64,000 bases of DNA from Metallyticus violacea (lineage: Eukaryota > Arthropoda > Insecta > Mantodea > Metallyticidae), in contig CM060831.1 in assembly GCA_030762175.1 (NCBI GenBank), forward strand, positions 4,417,001 through 4,481,000, given 5' to 3'. The position numbers and the translations under genes were made by a program. The notes beneath the pieces are model-generated. The model saw nothing but the letters and a program-made list of their open reading frames with translations. It was not told the DNA's origin and did not search any database. Of this stretch, positions 37,703 through 49,753 are shown one piece after another. Numbering within the stretch: the first letter of the stretch is position 1; the number at the start of each line of letters is the position of its first letter.

Positions 37703-38854
37703 ACCTTTAAACAGGGGCATGTTCCTAAAATATTTGAATCACTGGATTTGTGTACATTCAGTGCAATAATAATTGGTCATTCCATTTTTAATTAACTAAT
37801 AGGTAAGGGTTTAGTATGCCAGGGCACCTCCCAAGTACATTTTCTGCAATTTTGGAATGCCCTGCTTCTTTATTTTTACTTTTTAAAATAAATAATAAAC
37901 ATAAGAATGAAACTTTTTTATTATGGAAATATATTTCAAGTACTTTTGGTGAGTGTGGAATAATATTCCAATCAGCATGCCTGTTTCACAGGTGCCAGCA
38001 CTTTTAATCTCTAGTTGTACTGCACCATAGCATTTTTATCTACTTTATTTCCAGTCATACTGTACTTAAATTTGACACTATAACAAACTTTTCCTTCTGA
38101 CAAACTCTTAAGCATTTCAATATCACTAAAATGTCTATAAGAACAAATAACTTATGCTCACACTTGCAATTGTATAAAAATAAAATGGTGGGTCAAAGTC
38201 ACAATTTTGACTTGCCATTTCACATTTTATTTGCAAGTTCAACTTCATTCTCTTGTTTTGAGGCAAAGAGAGGACCTTCAGATGGAGGCATAGACCCTCA
38301 GTCATTTATATTAGCTTAAGGCAATTAGAAAGCCTTGTTTAATTTTTGCCTGAAAAGAGAATATTAAGTTTTGCTAAATATAAAATGTGTGATGTCACAT
38401 TTAAAATTTTAAAATGTTTAAAATATGACATAGTTTGCTATACCAAACCATATCATCAAAGGGTCAGTCAATAGAAATATGGCAATCTTTGGCTTATCAA
38501 ACACCAGCCTTGAGCAAACATGGTCTAAATATGCTAATATTGTCATACCAAATAGAATGTCAGAAAATCGTAACACTATACTTCACTTTGTAAAATAGGT
38601 CTATTGGTAAGGGCTGCATCTTGAGGCTTTGGTCTGCCAATATTTCACACGTCCTTTGACAAGCTTCTTCTTGGGCTGAGTGCTCTGTCAGCACTTAAGT
38701 GAATTTGTAAGGAAAGAGAAGATTGTTCCCTTGTGGTTCAATTAGCTGTTGAGCAGCCAATCAAGGCTCATTCTGTTAAAATCAATTACCAGATGAGCTT
38801 TAATTGTCTGCCTCTATCCTGATTCACATTATGAGGAATAAGTCAAGTCATGGC

Positions 38855-39540
38855 AACCATTTTTTTTTCCTTGCAAACAAGGAACAAAACATGAAATGTC
38901 TCTAAGATATACAATTGAAAGTGAATAGAATGTACTTTCAGATGAAGCCACCAGATGGTGTATGTGAGCAGAGCTACATGCCTCAGTATGCCCAGAAGTT
39001 CAGTAAGTAGGTGAGTGGCAGTGGTCACAAAGAGTGAACAGCGTGCATATGTGAAAATAGCATTTCTCCACAGAAGGTATGCATGAGAATGCCACACAAT
39101 GGTGAGGTAGACAGAGGCCTTCAAATTGGGCAGAATGTCAACTGCCAATCTGTTGTGCAGTGGGCATCCTGTGTCTGCAGACAATGCTATGAAACATGTT
39201 GCATCAATTTGGTGAGATTTCAGAAGAAATTCACCTCACCACTATTCATTAGGGCAGGGCACATGCACCCAGTGCTTACCATACCTCTTTGTGGTATTTT
39301 CATGCATTTCTGCTGCAGAGAAATGCTGTTTTTACAATAAGCACTTGTTTACTCTTCATAACCTCCATTCCTGACCACTCTCTCTCACCAGGCTTGCTGA
39401 GAAACGCAGCTTTGCTCACATACACCACCTGGTGGCTTCATTCGAAAGTATATTCCATACGCTTTCAATTGTATATCTTACATTTTTTAGGTTTTCCCTA
39501 GTTTGCAAGAAAAAAAGTTGTTGCCATGACTTAATAGTTG
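38855..39540. repeat. Long diverged foldback, arms over 150 bp
   Basis: 38865-38990 pairs with 39395-39530 (e.g. AAGATATACAATTGAAAGTG against its complement; GATGAAGCCACCAGATGGTG likewise). The inverse match continues weakly inward to about 39160/39240 (AGCATTTCTCCACAG against CTGCAGAGAAATGCT). Different sequence from the other foldbacks, older. Confidence 0.8.
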
Positions 39541-39665
39541 TATTTTTTTCTTTATATATTTCAATACTTGCATGTAATATGAGAGAAATTATCATAATGA
39601 GCCACAATCTCTATGCCATCAAAATCAATGTGGTGGCCAGTAGATATGACATGCTCAGCTAATGA
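39505..39665 (-). pseudogene. PLE endonuclease fragment (second PLE group)
   Basis: Minus strand: AEHVISTGHHIDFDGIEIVA then HYDNFS. It matches the AEHSxxTGHxIxFxxxxILA-TDNYxxR segment after GIY-YIG in another PLE group. Overlaps the right arm of the 38.9-39.5 kb foldback, so that foldback may be of PLE origin. Confidence 0.55.
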
Positions 39666-39734
39666 AGATTTTCCAGTTGATTAAGTTTAAAATCCCTGAT
39701 GTGCTATTTACAGTGTGTGGCAATGGATCTTCTC

Positions 39735-39930
39735 ATCTGTATATTTACAAGGTCACATGCAACAAATAAAATTAAGATTGACTAAGAATTTTGAAATTCC
39801 TCCAATGGACAATCTGTGTCAACTTATATTGAAACTACCAGATGTCTTCGCATTTCTTTGCACAACACATTTGGTCTACAGCTGAATGATGGGAGCAAGA
39901 ACTCTTAAAACATGCTATGCTCTAAAATGT
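39735..39930 (+). pseudogene. PLE 3' end with degenerate hammerhead-like motif
   Basis: Plus strand: FEIPPMDNLCQLILKLP (cf. FDIPEVDS... at 21.9 kb), then at 39880-39925 GCTGAATGATGGGAGC, AAGAACTCTTAAAACATGC. Confidence 0.45.
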
Positions 39931-40416
39931 GAAGTATAATGTGACAATTTTTCAATGTCCTATTTAGTATAATATTGTTTTAATTCACAGTTATTCATTT
40001 CTAATTATGTTACAAATACACTAATACTGGTAATTTGAAACACTTGTATGTAAATGGTGAAAGTAAATGACCCCCTTGTGAAAAGAGGAAAGTTCACATT
40101 TCTTCAAGGGAAATTACTCAATCTTACTTTATCCACATAGTTAAACATTTCTCAAAACAAATGCACTCACATCTGATTATAAAATTTTATTTCAAATTAA
40201 ATATTTGAAGGCAAGTCTGCAGTCTAAAAATTATATGAGAGCATGATAAAAAGCAATAACAAATTGACAAGTATTTTGTGAAATGAAAATCTCAGAGATT
40301 TCAAACTCTTGCATAGGAAAGATACATTATTAGAGAGGTACAGCTGCTTGAAATCAGTATAAGCAAATCCAAAATAATGGAATTTAAAAAATGGATGGAA
40401 GGTGAGTAAAATTATA

Positions 40417-41143
40417 CACTATTTATGTAAACCTAATGTGCCATCGAATGTAATGCTCAGCCGAAATTCGTAACTTAAAAACATAAAAAAAGATTTTGGC
40501 ATACAGTTGTATGGCATCTTAGAAATAAGCCTGTCTGCTTCATAAAACGATTAGAACATAGAATTTATAAGTGGACTATTGTTACATCTTGGAGCATGTA
40601 GGAAAAAATTCATCGTCAGGATAGTTGATGTAGGTCAAATAAGAAAAAGTTATTTCTTATGGTATCACTGATCACAGGTTGCCCATTCTTTTTCCTTTTA
40701 TGTATAAATTCCAAAACTTTTTACTATGTCAGGATTTCCTTTGTGAAGTGCAGTGACTTTCTTCCTACTAGCTTTAGTTCCAAAAAAATGCCAATTTCTT
40801 TTGCCGCTACAAGTAAACGTTGCTCTCAACTACATTAAACTCTCTTCCTACCTTTCTGTTACTATTTTCTTCAGCATAAAGAATTACTTTATGCTTGAAA
40901 GTAACATCATAAGATGTTCTCTGTTTTCCCTTTATTTCGTGACTACCTAAATATTCAAATGCTCCATGCAATAATAGCCAACAATAAACAGGGTTGGGAA
41001 TTACAGCAATGCATTATGACATGATAAATTTGAATGAAATTACCAGTGAACTATGGAATGGATTTGCACTCGAATCTATACACCATCAAATCTAATGTGT
41101 AACACAATTTTAAAAAATGTGCATTAGATTCACGTAAATATGG
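40417..41143 (-). mobile_element. Internally deleted pogo-type DNA transposon
   Basis: Flanked by TA (40415-40416, 41144-41145). Terminal inverted repeats CACTATTTATGTAAACCTAATG and, on the other strand, CCATATTTACGTGAATCTAATG. Minus strand encodes a pogo-type N-terminal helix-turn-helix: RTSYDVTFKHKVILYAEENS, NRKVGREFNVVESNVYL. A C-terminal remnant lies near the other end. Stops present. 727 bp, sister of 58173-58935. Confidence 0.8.
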
Positions 41144-41145
41144 TA

Positions 41146-42189
41146 CTTAAGATTGAGGTTGCGTGCCAAAGGGAGATGGGACCGACAAATGAAAAATATT
41201 TTTGCAAAAGGTAAATCAGCTATTGGAGGTAAGAGTGGGTTATACTAAAATTCCTGGTACAAAAGGTTATAGGTTCAATTCTGCCTGCTCTCTTTGTTTA
41301 TTTTAATTTCTCTTTTTTATAAATATGCGATTTTCTTTTATATTACAGTATTATTTCCAATGCTTGGTAGATTTTACTTCTTTGTCTACATATAACACAA
41401 TAATTAATCCAGGCAGTTTTAGATGAAAAGGGTAGAGGTGACATGTTATTGTGCCATTTTTCCATATTATGATTACAATATACTATAAACAAAGACCAGG
41501 TAAGAAATATGTGATATGCACAACATTAAATGAAAAATTCTTTTGATCTAACTCTACTCTGTGCCACCAACGTTACCCAAAGTTAGACTATCTCTAGATA
41601 AGGATCAGAAAAGGAAGAAAAGCAATTCAAGCAGGTCATCATTTGCTAGCTGGGGTACACTTAAAGAAAATTTGAATTGTTGAAACATCTGAATAATCTA
41701 CTCTTCATTCTGAAATGTATTCTTTTATTTCATTATCTTTTTCTTCTGCAATGTTTTCAAATTTCAACTGTATTTAACAGGATTTTTGGATTGCCAAGGT
41801 TCAGATTAATGAGACTTTTCTGTACATCTGAAATTACATATTCAAGGTATTAGTCTGGGTATGCCACTGGAATAAATATCATACATGAAACTTATTTCAA
41901 AATACCTTTGTTTTATTGGCACAAATGATGCAGTATGGGGTACCAATTCCCAACATTCAAGCTACTGCAGTTTTTAAGATGTTTAAAATATTTTACACAA
42001 ATGAATTAAAACAACCATACATATCAACAGAGCAGAAATCTCTTGATGAAACAATAATAAGAGATGCATCCAATGAGAAGTTAAAAAAAATTATAACAGT
42101 TAACACAATTCAGCTAGACAGTTACCCCTTGGAGAAAAGTTACATTGATTGTGTCGGCAAAATTGTTCTCTTCATTTGCGCCTAATTTC
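41146..42189. other. No recognised gene; one orphan frame
   Basis: A frame of 89 residues at 41916-42185 (PNIQATAVFKMFKIFYTNEL, SLDETIIRDASNEKLKKI) looks more protein-like than its surroundings but I do not recognise it. A tRNA-like B box (AGGTTCAATTC) at about 41271 hints at a SINE fragment. Confidence 0.35.
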
Positions 42190-42330
42190 AGTAGCATCTC
42201 TGCAACCATGGAAGAACATTTGCACAATGTGTCCAACTGCAAAATAAAGGCTGTTATTCAAATTTTTACTGTGAGGAAGTAAATGGTGGCAGAAATCTAT
42301 GAACAACTGAGTGAAATGTATGAACTGAAC
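42190..42330 (+). pseudogene. Possible mariner/Tc1 N-terminal fragment
   Basis: MEEHLHNVSNCKIKAVIQIF then TVRK, a stop, VAEIYEQLSEMYE. The pattern resembles the A-IQFF---G-sAAEIH-xLS-VYG start of some transposases. Short and uncertain. Confidence 0.35.
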
Positions 42331-42583
42331 TGTTAAACCTCCTCCTCCTTTGCTTACCCTATCTCCCTCCAACTTTCCTAAGACAAAGTACTCAATGCCT
42401 TTCATTTAGCTTTGTTTGACTTCAGTTTAACGATGGCTTGTTATTGTTGCAGAGTAGTTATGAACAAATTGCATTAAAATTTATCTGAATCTGATAATGA
42501 TGCAGATGGCTTCTCCAAGTATTCTGATGGCAGCGATACTGAATGATATTCTTGTTTGTGATTTAGTTTTGTATGTTTATATA

Positions 42584-43822
42584 TGAAGGGTTGCCCCACT
42601 TAAGCTTGGACATTTTTACTTACATTTTTCTATGGTGAGGTTCCCTTTCTCCACCACTGATTGTGTTGAATTTGATGTCTATGGGCTTGAAATATGGCTC
42701 TGCAATGCAATTTCCATTGCAGAAGACTGCATCATAAAACAGGAAGGAGGATGCTAGTATACTCCTCTTGGCAGACTTTCCAGACATCATCAATCATGTT
42801 GGCACATCAAGAAGCAAGGTGCTGTTTCAGCAGATCAAATCCACAAAAATCCATTGGTGAGACATCTGGTGACTTTACATGGATCCTTTTAAATGGTATC
42901 ACATTGACACATGTTTCCACAGCTTTCTGATGGTAGTAGACATGGGATGATCAAGAAGTGTGGCTGGATGCTTTATCCATGCAAATCCAAAGGGCATCCT
43001 CATCGTACAACTAGGGAATATCTTCATAAAAATTGCGTACATGATTGCTTTGGCAGTAGGCTGCATTAATTTTTACATTTTTGGCAACTCTGTAAATGTT
43101 ATGTTTACCCCGAGTGCAGTAACTTACAATCAACATGAACCCCATGGAAAACTCCTTGTTTTCCTGGATTAAGTTGGAGCCTCCTTTTGCCCAGTTGATA
43201 GTAGTAAATAGCCGGGTTTGTTTGCATCATCCAGATAAATCCATGCTTCATGTAAAGAAATCACAAATTGTCACTTTTCACTTGCCAGATGGTGTTCATA
43301 CAGTTTTCTTGCATTGGTGAAGCGTTATCTGATGTGCTATTCTTTCAAAACTTGCTGTGTGCTTTATGCTGCCATTCTAGGCCTAAATTAAGATGGATTA
43401 TCTTATATTAATAGTCCTTTTAGATTTTCCAATGTAACTGGTAATGTTTCTTTGTGTTGGAGAGTTTTTTTTTGTCATTGTTCTCATCTTGGCTACTAGA
43501 CCTTTAGATTGTTATTTTCTTGCAGATTGGGCCTCAGATGGGAATCCATTTTTGGGCAACTGTGTTATATTTGGTCTTATTTATTGTAAAACTCTTCTCT
43601 TTACACATTTCTACTACCACTGAAAGGCTGTGATCAGCATCAGAAAGCCTAACAATGTACCCATACCACAAATCAGTGAGTTTTGAAGCCATTATGAAGT
43701 AATATTTGCATCAGGCTGTACCAGCAGACTGCAGGGAAATACTAATGAACCAGCACTATAGCACACACATGTCCCACTGGAAGGAGTGAGAATAATTCAA
43801 AACTGTCCAGGGTAACACTTCA
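42584..43822 (-). mobile_element. Tc1/mariner-type transposon, near full length, dead
   Basis: TA at both ends (42582-42583, 43823-43824). Short inverted ends TGAAGGGTTGCCCC and, from the right, TGAAGTGTTACCCTGG. 1,239 bp. Minus strand: KVTICDFFT, TTINWAKGGSNLIQENKEFS, MGFMLIVSYCTRGKHNIYRV, ALWICMDKASSHTS (catalytic D motif), VIPFKRIHVKSPDVSPMDFC, GFDLLKQHL and ILLPVLxCSLLQWKLHCRA. Order and motifs fit a DDE transposase C-terminal half. Many stops; the N-terminal part is poor. Confidence 0.72.
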
Positions 43823-44189
43823 TACACACACACACAGATGTACTACTTGTTATGGTTGACATAGGACCCCTATTCTTAACAGCTGTGTTTAGAGCAAGTT
43901 TGAACAATTTAAAGAAAGTTATTGAAAACAGTCATTGCTATCTGATTGTGATGTAGAAATGAAAGCACATTTTTTAGAAATCAGTCCTATAATGTCAAAT
44001 AGTAAAGCAAGAAAGCTACACATATAATCACAATATATTGGTTGTTCATTCTTGTCTATGAAAATGACAAGAGATTTTTACATAAAGGATTTAGGCTGAC
44101 ACCTACCACCACTATCTTTTAGGCAAAACTGATATTTATCAAGCAATATGATGTATAGATAAAAAAAAATACTGCTTGCAAGCTGCAAT

Positions 44190-44640
44190 GAACTCTGTCA
44201 ATGATAAATATAATTTACCCTCCTACAACACAAATAAGAAAGTATACTTCTGAAAACATTCATCACATTTGCTTATCTTGGATCAAAGGGCGTGTGGGAA
44301 TTGTCAGAAAGGAAAGAGCCGATTCTCTTGCAAATTTCTCAAGGTTAAATTTTTATATCTTATATACAACTGGCTGGATCACATACATAAAAGCCATCCT
44401 TAATAAGTACATCATAAATAATTGGAATGCAGCATGGACAAGCAGTGCAAAGGAAATTTCATAAAGGATTTCTTCTTCCCCACTGTCCTACATCGATTGT
44501 ACGTAAAATTTTTCTAACTTGCATATGTTTTGAGTTTCTTAGTGGTCATGGAAAATTTAAAAGCTATGTTCAAAGATTTGGTATTTGACACCACAATGAC
44601 TCTATACATAGGTATAAAAAATCAGAAAAAACCATGATTC
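44190..44640 (+). pseudogene. LINE fragment with RNase H end
   Basis: Plus strand: HHICLSWIKGRVGIVRKERA then DSLANFSR (RNase H xWIKGHVGIxGNExADxLAK), GWITYIKAILNKYIINNWNA, FFPTVLHRL and FLVVMENLKAMFKDL (where relatives read LSGHGKFKxYLxRF). One clean frame of 87 residues (44201-44464), then shifts. Confidence 0.6.
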
Positions 44641-45194
44641 ATCTACTCTTTAACGGTGACATATACCATGTAAAAAGATATATTTTTATTGGAATCTTCA
44701 ACAATGTAATGTAAATTACACCTAACCATTAAATGATATATTACATAAACATTGTGTACTATTTTTTTAAAATATTATAAACTAAAATATGTAAATAATT
44801 TTATATTATCCCCTTTTATTATATTATCACTTTACACTATTTCTAATATTCTGTATTATAGTAAAACATATAGCTCTAATGTACCATATATAGGGCTATA
44901 TTTAGATGGAATAGTTCTATTGTATTTGCAAGTTTAATTTTATATATATAAAATATGAAAAAAGTAAGTCCCTAGTTATATGAAATTGTCCTTAAAAGTA
45001 CCTTATTGTAATCAAACTTAAAGTCATTTACCTATGAAGTATTATTATATTGAATAAAACAAATTTATTGTTGCACTTGTATGAAAGTGTAATACAGCAT
45101 AAACCTAGAGCTGTATATAAGGTTTACAGTATGCTGCAATAAAATTTTATACATTCATGGCAATAGCCTGTTTCAAGTATCAATTGAACTTTTT

Positions 45195-45288
45195 TTCCTC
45201 AGATGCACATTACATTTGTCAAAAAACTTTTTTTTTTTTAAATCAGAGTTTAAAATTTGGTATGCACATTAGATTCGTGTAAATATGG
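45195..45288 (-). mobile_element. Terminal fragment of the pogo-type family
   Basis: Ends GCACATTAGATTCGTGTAAATATGG followed by TA, the same terminal repeat as 41143 and 58935. Only about 90 bp remain, with GCACATTACATTTG repeated inside. Confidence 0.6.
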
Positions 45289-45289
45289 T

Positions 45290-46339
45290 ATATTTGTATT
45301 TGTAGTTTGTTTTAATCTTCAAACTTACTTATTGGGTGCCCCTTGTAAAAGGAACCATGACTAGAAAGAAGAATAGACAGGGGTCCCAAGAGAGGATGTA
45401 TACCTAGAAAAGTTTGAACAGTGGTGAAACAAAAGTTGTTGAATAAAGATAAAGAATAATGAAGATGTCCAACTCATGACAAAAACAGAGTGAAACAAAG
45501 AGATAACTATTGACTGGCCCTGACACATTAGAAGCTTCCACATTTTCACTTTATCTTTCACTATGTGGCAGCACTATATTATTTGCCATAACATTCCTTT
45601 TTAGGATATACAGGATGTAAGTTAATACGACCATAATCTTTCGGATAGGACAGATGAAACCTTAGATATTTATTTTGACCTGACATTCAAGACTTTGACA
45701 TTTAGCAATTTAATTGCCACATATTTGGTGCTGGTTAATCATTAGCATTTTACATCAATGTTGCCTTATTAAAAAAGCATATATATACATACACACATCA
45801 ATACTTAAAAGTTATTTGAATGAACAAAAAGAATATTGGCTAGAATACTTAATTTCACATGTAAATGAGGACATAGTGCTTATTAATTTATGTACAAAAA
45901 GGAAATAAACTCTTGAGATTTTAGTATTATTAATCCATTTAATCATATAACAAACTGAGTTTGCAACACTGACTGCTGCAGAGAGACAAATGATCAGAAA
46001 TACCACTTTTCTATTAATACAAACATATGGTTGCCCTAATTTTGGTAAGATAGTGTTGACTTTAACACAGTTTCCCATAACCCGCCTAAATGCATTATGG
46101 AATCTACTTTCGTTTTACCTTCCAAAAAGTAGTTCTGGTTAACATCATTTATTGCAAGTTCTTTTATTAATTTGTTCATTGTTGCACATGCCAATGTTAA
46201 GTTCTGGTTTAAAATTAATGTTATGTTATTCACATATTAACACAGGTCAATGAAACATCAAAGTTCTTTGCCTGCTGCCTACCTTACTACTGCTGCTTTG
46301 TCATATTTGTGTTTAATGATCAAAATCAATCTCCAGTAA
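45290..46339. other. No recognised feature
   Basis: Short overlapping frames on both strands, none with recognisable motifs. Confidence 0.5.
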
Positions 46340-46512
46340 TCTATGCTGTGGTGTGGCTAGTGGTTAGCATTGCTACAGTAATGTTTAAGAATTTTTTAAG
46401 TTAGGGAGGTTTGTAACAGGATCCATTCCACCTGGTAAGGACAATTGGAAAGCTACTTGATAGAGAGGTGGCATCCATTGACAGTATTGCCCTCTACCAA
46501 TTATGTTGCGAC
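46340..46512 (+). repeat. SINE-D with microsatellite tail
   Basis: Plus strand: GTGGCTAGTGGTTAGCATTG (A box), AAGTTAGGGAGGTTTG, GGATCCATTCCACCTGGTAA, GAAAGCTACTTGATAG. Matches the 11.6 kb copy. The tail runs directly into (AAG)n/(GGA)n. Confidence 0.65.
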
Positions 46513-46662
46513 AAGAAGAACAAGAAGAAGAAGAAGAAGAAGAAGAAGAAGAAGAAGAGAAGAAGAGGAGGAGGAGGAGGAGGAGGAGGAGGAGGAGGAG
46601 GAGGAGGAGGAGGAGGAGGAGGAGGAGGAGGAGGAGGAGGAGGAGGAGGAGGAGGAGGAGGA
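46513..46662 (+). repeat. (AAG)n(AGG)n compound microsatellite, 150 bp
   Basis: About fifteen AAG/AGA units switch to about thirty-two GGA units, pure purine on the plus strand. It makes spurious poly-Glu, poly-Arg, poly-Gly and poly-Leu reading frames that are not genes. Confidence 0.98.
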
Positions 46663-47289
46663 ATTGCTGCAGTAGGCCATGGATATTGGGCCGTTTTGCC
46701 TTTATAGAGGGTTTGATTGAGGTTACCATTGCTTGCAGTAATGATGGTTCTTCCTCCTAAAGAAAATGCATATTTTTAGATGTGCTGTAATGTGAATTTA
46801 AATTTCTTGTTAGCAGAGAGTGGTTCAGACAAAGTGAAATGTTTTGTATGCAAGATTATTTTCTATAAGCCATGGGAATGAAAATGACAATGAAAATTAC
46901 TTGACATATTTAACTTAAGTCTTATATTGAATCACAGGGCTACAAAAATACTTTGTCACCTGACTCTTGTCCTTGGTTAGCATATAAGAACCTGTCCATT
47001 TCTTTCCCATCTCTATATCTCCTACTCCAACTCATCTTTGGCCTTCCTCAATGCATAATATCCTGGGGACTCCATTTTTCTCCAAAGCTTTCTTCTTTCT
47101 CAGACTATGGTCTATTCAACTCCATTTCCTATACTGTATCTGCATAGCTTTGGGATCTCCTCGAGTTTATTGAAGGATTCCTTACTGCTAATGTTAGAGG
47201 AAGCATTGGAAAAGGTGGAGCCAATGGTAAGGTGGGCAGGAAGTAAGATAGAAGTGAATCAAAGAGGAAATGCAAAAGGTCATGGATAG

Positions 47290-49185
47290 TATGATGAAGA
47301 GTATGTTAAGGTAAAGAAGTATTTAAAGATTTAGTAATGTGGAGAAGAGAAAGATGATAAGTCAATTTTTTGTTCAAAAAAAGGGAATATAAGTGCCTAG
47401 TGCAGGATAAAAAAGTGACAACAGAGAATAGGTGAAAAAATTAAAGGATAGCTAAAGACAGTAATGGCAGTTGTGAAGGATGTCTTAAGGAAGAGAAGGG
47501 TAGAAAATAAGATAACCCAAGGGAATGGAAGAATTACTTTAGAAACCTGTTAGGTGGTGGGAATATCCTGAGTTATGAATTAAATTTAGATAACACTGTG
47601 TATATGAGAGAAAGTTTAGATGAAAGCTTTATTATGAATGAGATAGGGTACTATGTTAAGGGCTTGAGATAGGGATATATATCGAGCCAATATTATTTAA
47701 TTTATTTATAGATAAGGGGAAAAAATAGACATTGCCTAATTACTGGAAAGAAGAAAGTACCAGGATTGCTTTTTGTGAGTTAATTTATAGCAGGGGTAAT
47801 AACTGTGATAAGATAAAACATGCTATTGATGAAATTATTGATATGGTGCAGCATGAGGCCTAAGGATAAATAGTTACAAATCAAAGATAATAGCATTTAA
47901 AAAAAAAAGATAACAAAATTAAGAAAAGATGAGAGATGGTTTATAAATAGTAGCCCAATATAGTTATTGAAAGATTGTGATTATTTGGGAGTGAGATTTA
48001 CAAATAATGGAAGGTGGGAGGTCCAGCCTAAATGTGCACAAGCAAAAGGTAAATTAGCTATGAAAGCTGTTAGAATAAGCTTGTATAAAGTTCCCACATT
48101 ATCAATGAAATGGTTAGAAAGACGATATGAGGCTGTGGTTAAGTCAAGGATGATGTATGCAGTGGAAATTTATAGTGTCAAAGGGCTGGACAAAGGTTGA
48201 TGTAGTGCATATAAGTTTTTACAGAGGTTCTGGGGTTATCAAAAAGTTCATGAAGACGGGTAAATATGGTAGAATTAGGAAGAAAAGAAATAATAATGGA
48301 AAGAATCATAAAATATTGGTATAGATGTTTGAAAATAGATAATAATGATGTACTAAAAGAATGTCTTACCTACCAAAGAGATGTACTAGAAAGAGAGTGT
48401 TGGCTTGGAGAGGTAGGAAATCTATTAGAAGAAACTGGAATGGGAGATGTATGGCGATTGGATGAAAATAATGTTTATGGATTTTGGAAAGAAGTGAGAC
48501 AGAGGATAGAAGACAGAGAGGCAAGAAATTTGGGCCAGTTTAGAGGATAAAAGTTCCTTAGATTTATATAAATCAGTTAAAAGAAAATTGAAGAAGTAAG
48601 AAATATATAGGCATTTGAGACCAATTAGGGAGAATACGTTTTAAAATTTTTTAAAAATGTTAATATTTGACACCACTGTTACAAAAGTTCACCATATTTT
48701 ATACAGAATAGGTTTTGCTCGGATGCGTACAGGGGTATTATTTCTAAAATAATTAAGGTTAAATTATAAAGAAGGATGCATTATGTGTGGAAAAGTGGAA
48801 AGTCAGTTCCATTGTTTATTGAATGCGAAATGGTAAAAGGGTGGAGATATAGTATTTGGAATGGAAAATGGGATAAATTACAAGAAAAAATAGTAGCAAT
48901 AAAAATGTTATCAGATACGAGAGAAGAGAGAAAGAATAAGATAGGGGAATTTTTATGAAAATTAAGGGAGAAGAAGTATAAGGAAGGAGCTTGGTGGCAC
49001 ACCCAGATGTGAAAATTAATAATTAATTTTAGGGGTTCTTTACCACACATTTAACCTGGTGGTTAAGAGATGGAAGAACCTCAGTTTTGGTACTGCCAAA
49101 CTTTTAGAGGTGTATGTTTATATAAATTAAATTGTAATATGGTCTGTTGAAAATGGATTGAGAATGTATAATTAATAAATTGATT
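47290..49185 (+). pseudogene. Non-LTR retrotransposon, RT to 3' end (dead)
   Basis: Plus strand, broken frames: an RT stretch near 47600-47720 (EIGYYVKGLR, then frame-shifted ILFNLFIDK-like), KDCDYLGVRFTNNGRWE, LAMKAVRISLYKVPTLSMKW, LERRYEAVVKSRMMYAVEIY (the YLGV... and KLxLYxAVVxSVLLYGxE motifs after the RT fingers). Then ERIIKYWYRCLKIDNNDVLK with ECLTYQRDVLERECWL, a C-terminal domain typical of this LINE type. A later CIMCGKVESQFHCLL resembles the zinc-knuckle near the LINE end. Ends with AATAAATTGA and a T-rich run at about 49185. Confidence 0.65.
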
Positions 49186-49245
49186 TTTTTTTTCCTTGAA
49201 TGGTGTTTAACGCCCCTTTTTACTACTGAGGCACCACAGGCAGAA
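49186..49245 (-). repeat. SINE-C 3' fragment
   Basis: Plus-strand TACTACTGAGGCACCACAGG and GGTGTTTAACGCCC match the end of SINE-C in reverse. Only the tail is present. Confidence 0.55.
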
Positions 49246-49753
49246 TAAATTTATGTAATTATGAAGTTATGTAAATAGTTGCAAAGGTGGCAAAGAAAAA
49301 TGTAAATTTGAATGTATAATTAATTGCTAAAATAAAACCATTTATTCATTCCTTCAGTCATTCTGTAATGTTGTCAGTCAAAAGATGTACATTATTTTCT
49401 AAAGCAGCATTTGATGAAGATTTGGTGGTTCATGGAGAATTTGGTAGTTACTTTCCAAGTTTCACAGTTACAGAGGAGAACTGCTTTGACACTACTTTGG
49501 AAGAGTCTAAATTCAGTTTTTATTGAGATGTCACAGCACTTATGTATTGCATACACCTGGACAAAGGTAGCATTTGCTTTCTTAATGCAGCCCTCCACAT
49601 CTGAGCTGGCTCCACCATCCTTTGTAAATGCTACCTATGTGCTGAAACTCTATCACAGCTTCCACTTCTCATTATAGTGAAACTTCAGTTCATTGTTCGA
49701 TTTATGTAGTCCCTGTCATAATATCATTATAAACAATAGTAATAAATGTAAAA

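Noticed and set aside
41916..42185. 89-residue plus-strand frame as a small gene
   Set aside because: Looks somewhat protein-like, but no family was recognised and there is no supporting context; kept only as an orphan frame.
46385..46760. Reading frames of 76-114 residues on both strands with poly-Leu, poly-Glu, poly-Gly or poly-Arg
   Set aside because: All come from reading the (AAG)n(GGA)n microsatellite in different frames.
49120..49200. Shared 3' tail between the LINE at 47.3-49.2 kb and SINE-A
   Set aside because: The LINE ends near AATAAATTGA plus T run and SINE-A ends AAATAAATCAATCA; the resemblance is too short to claim a partnership.
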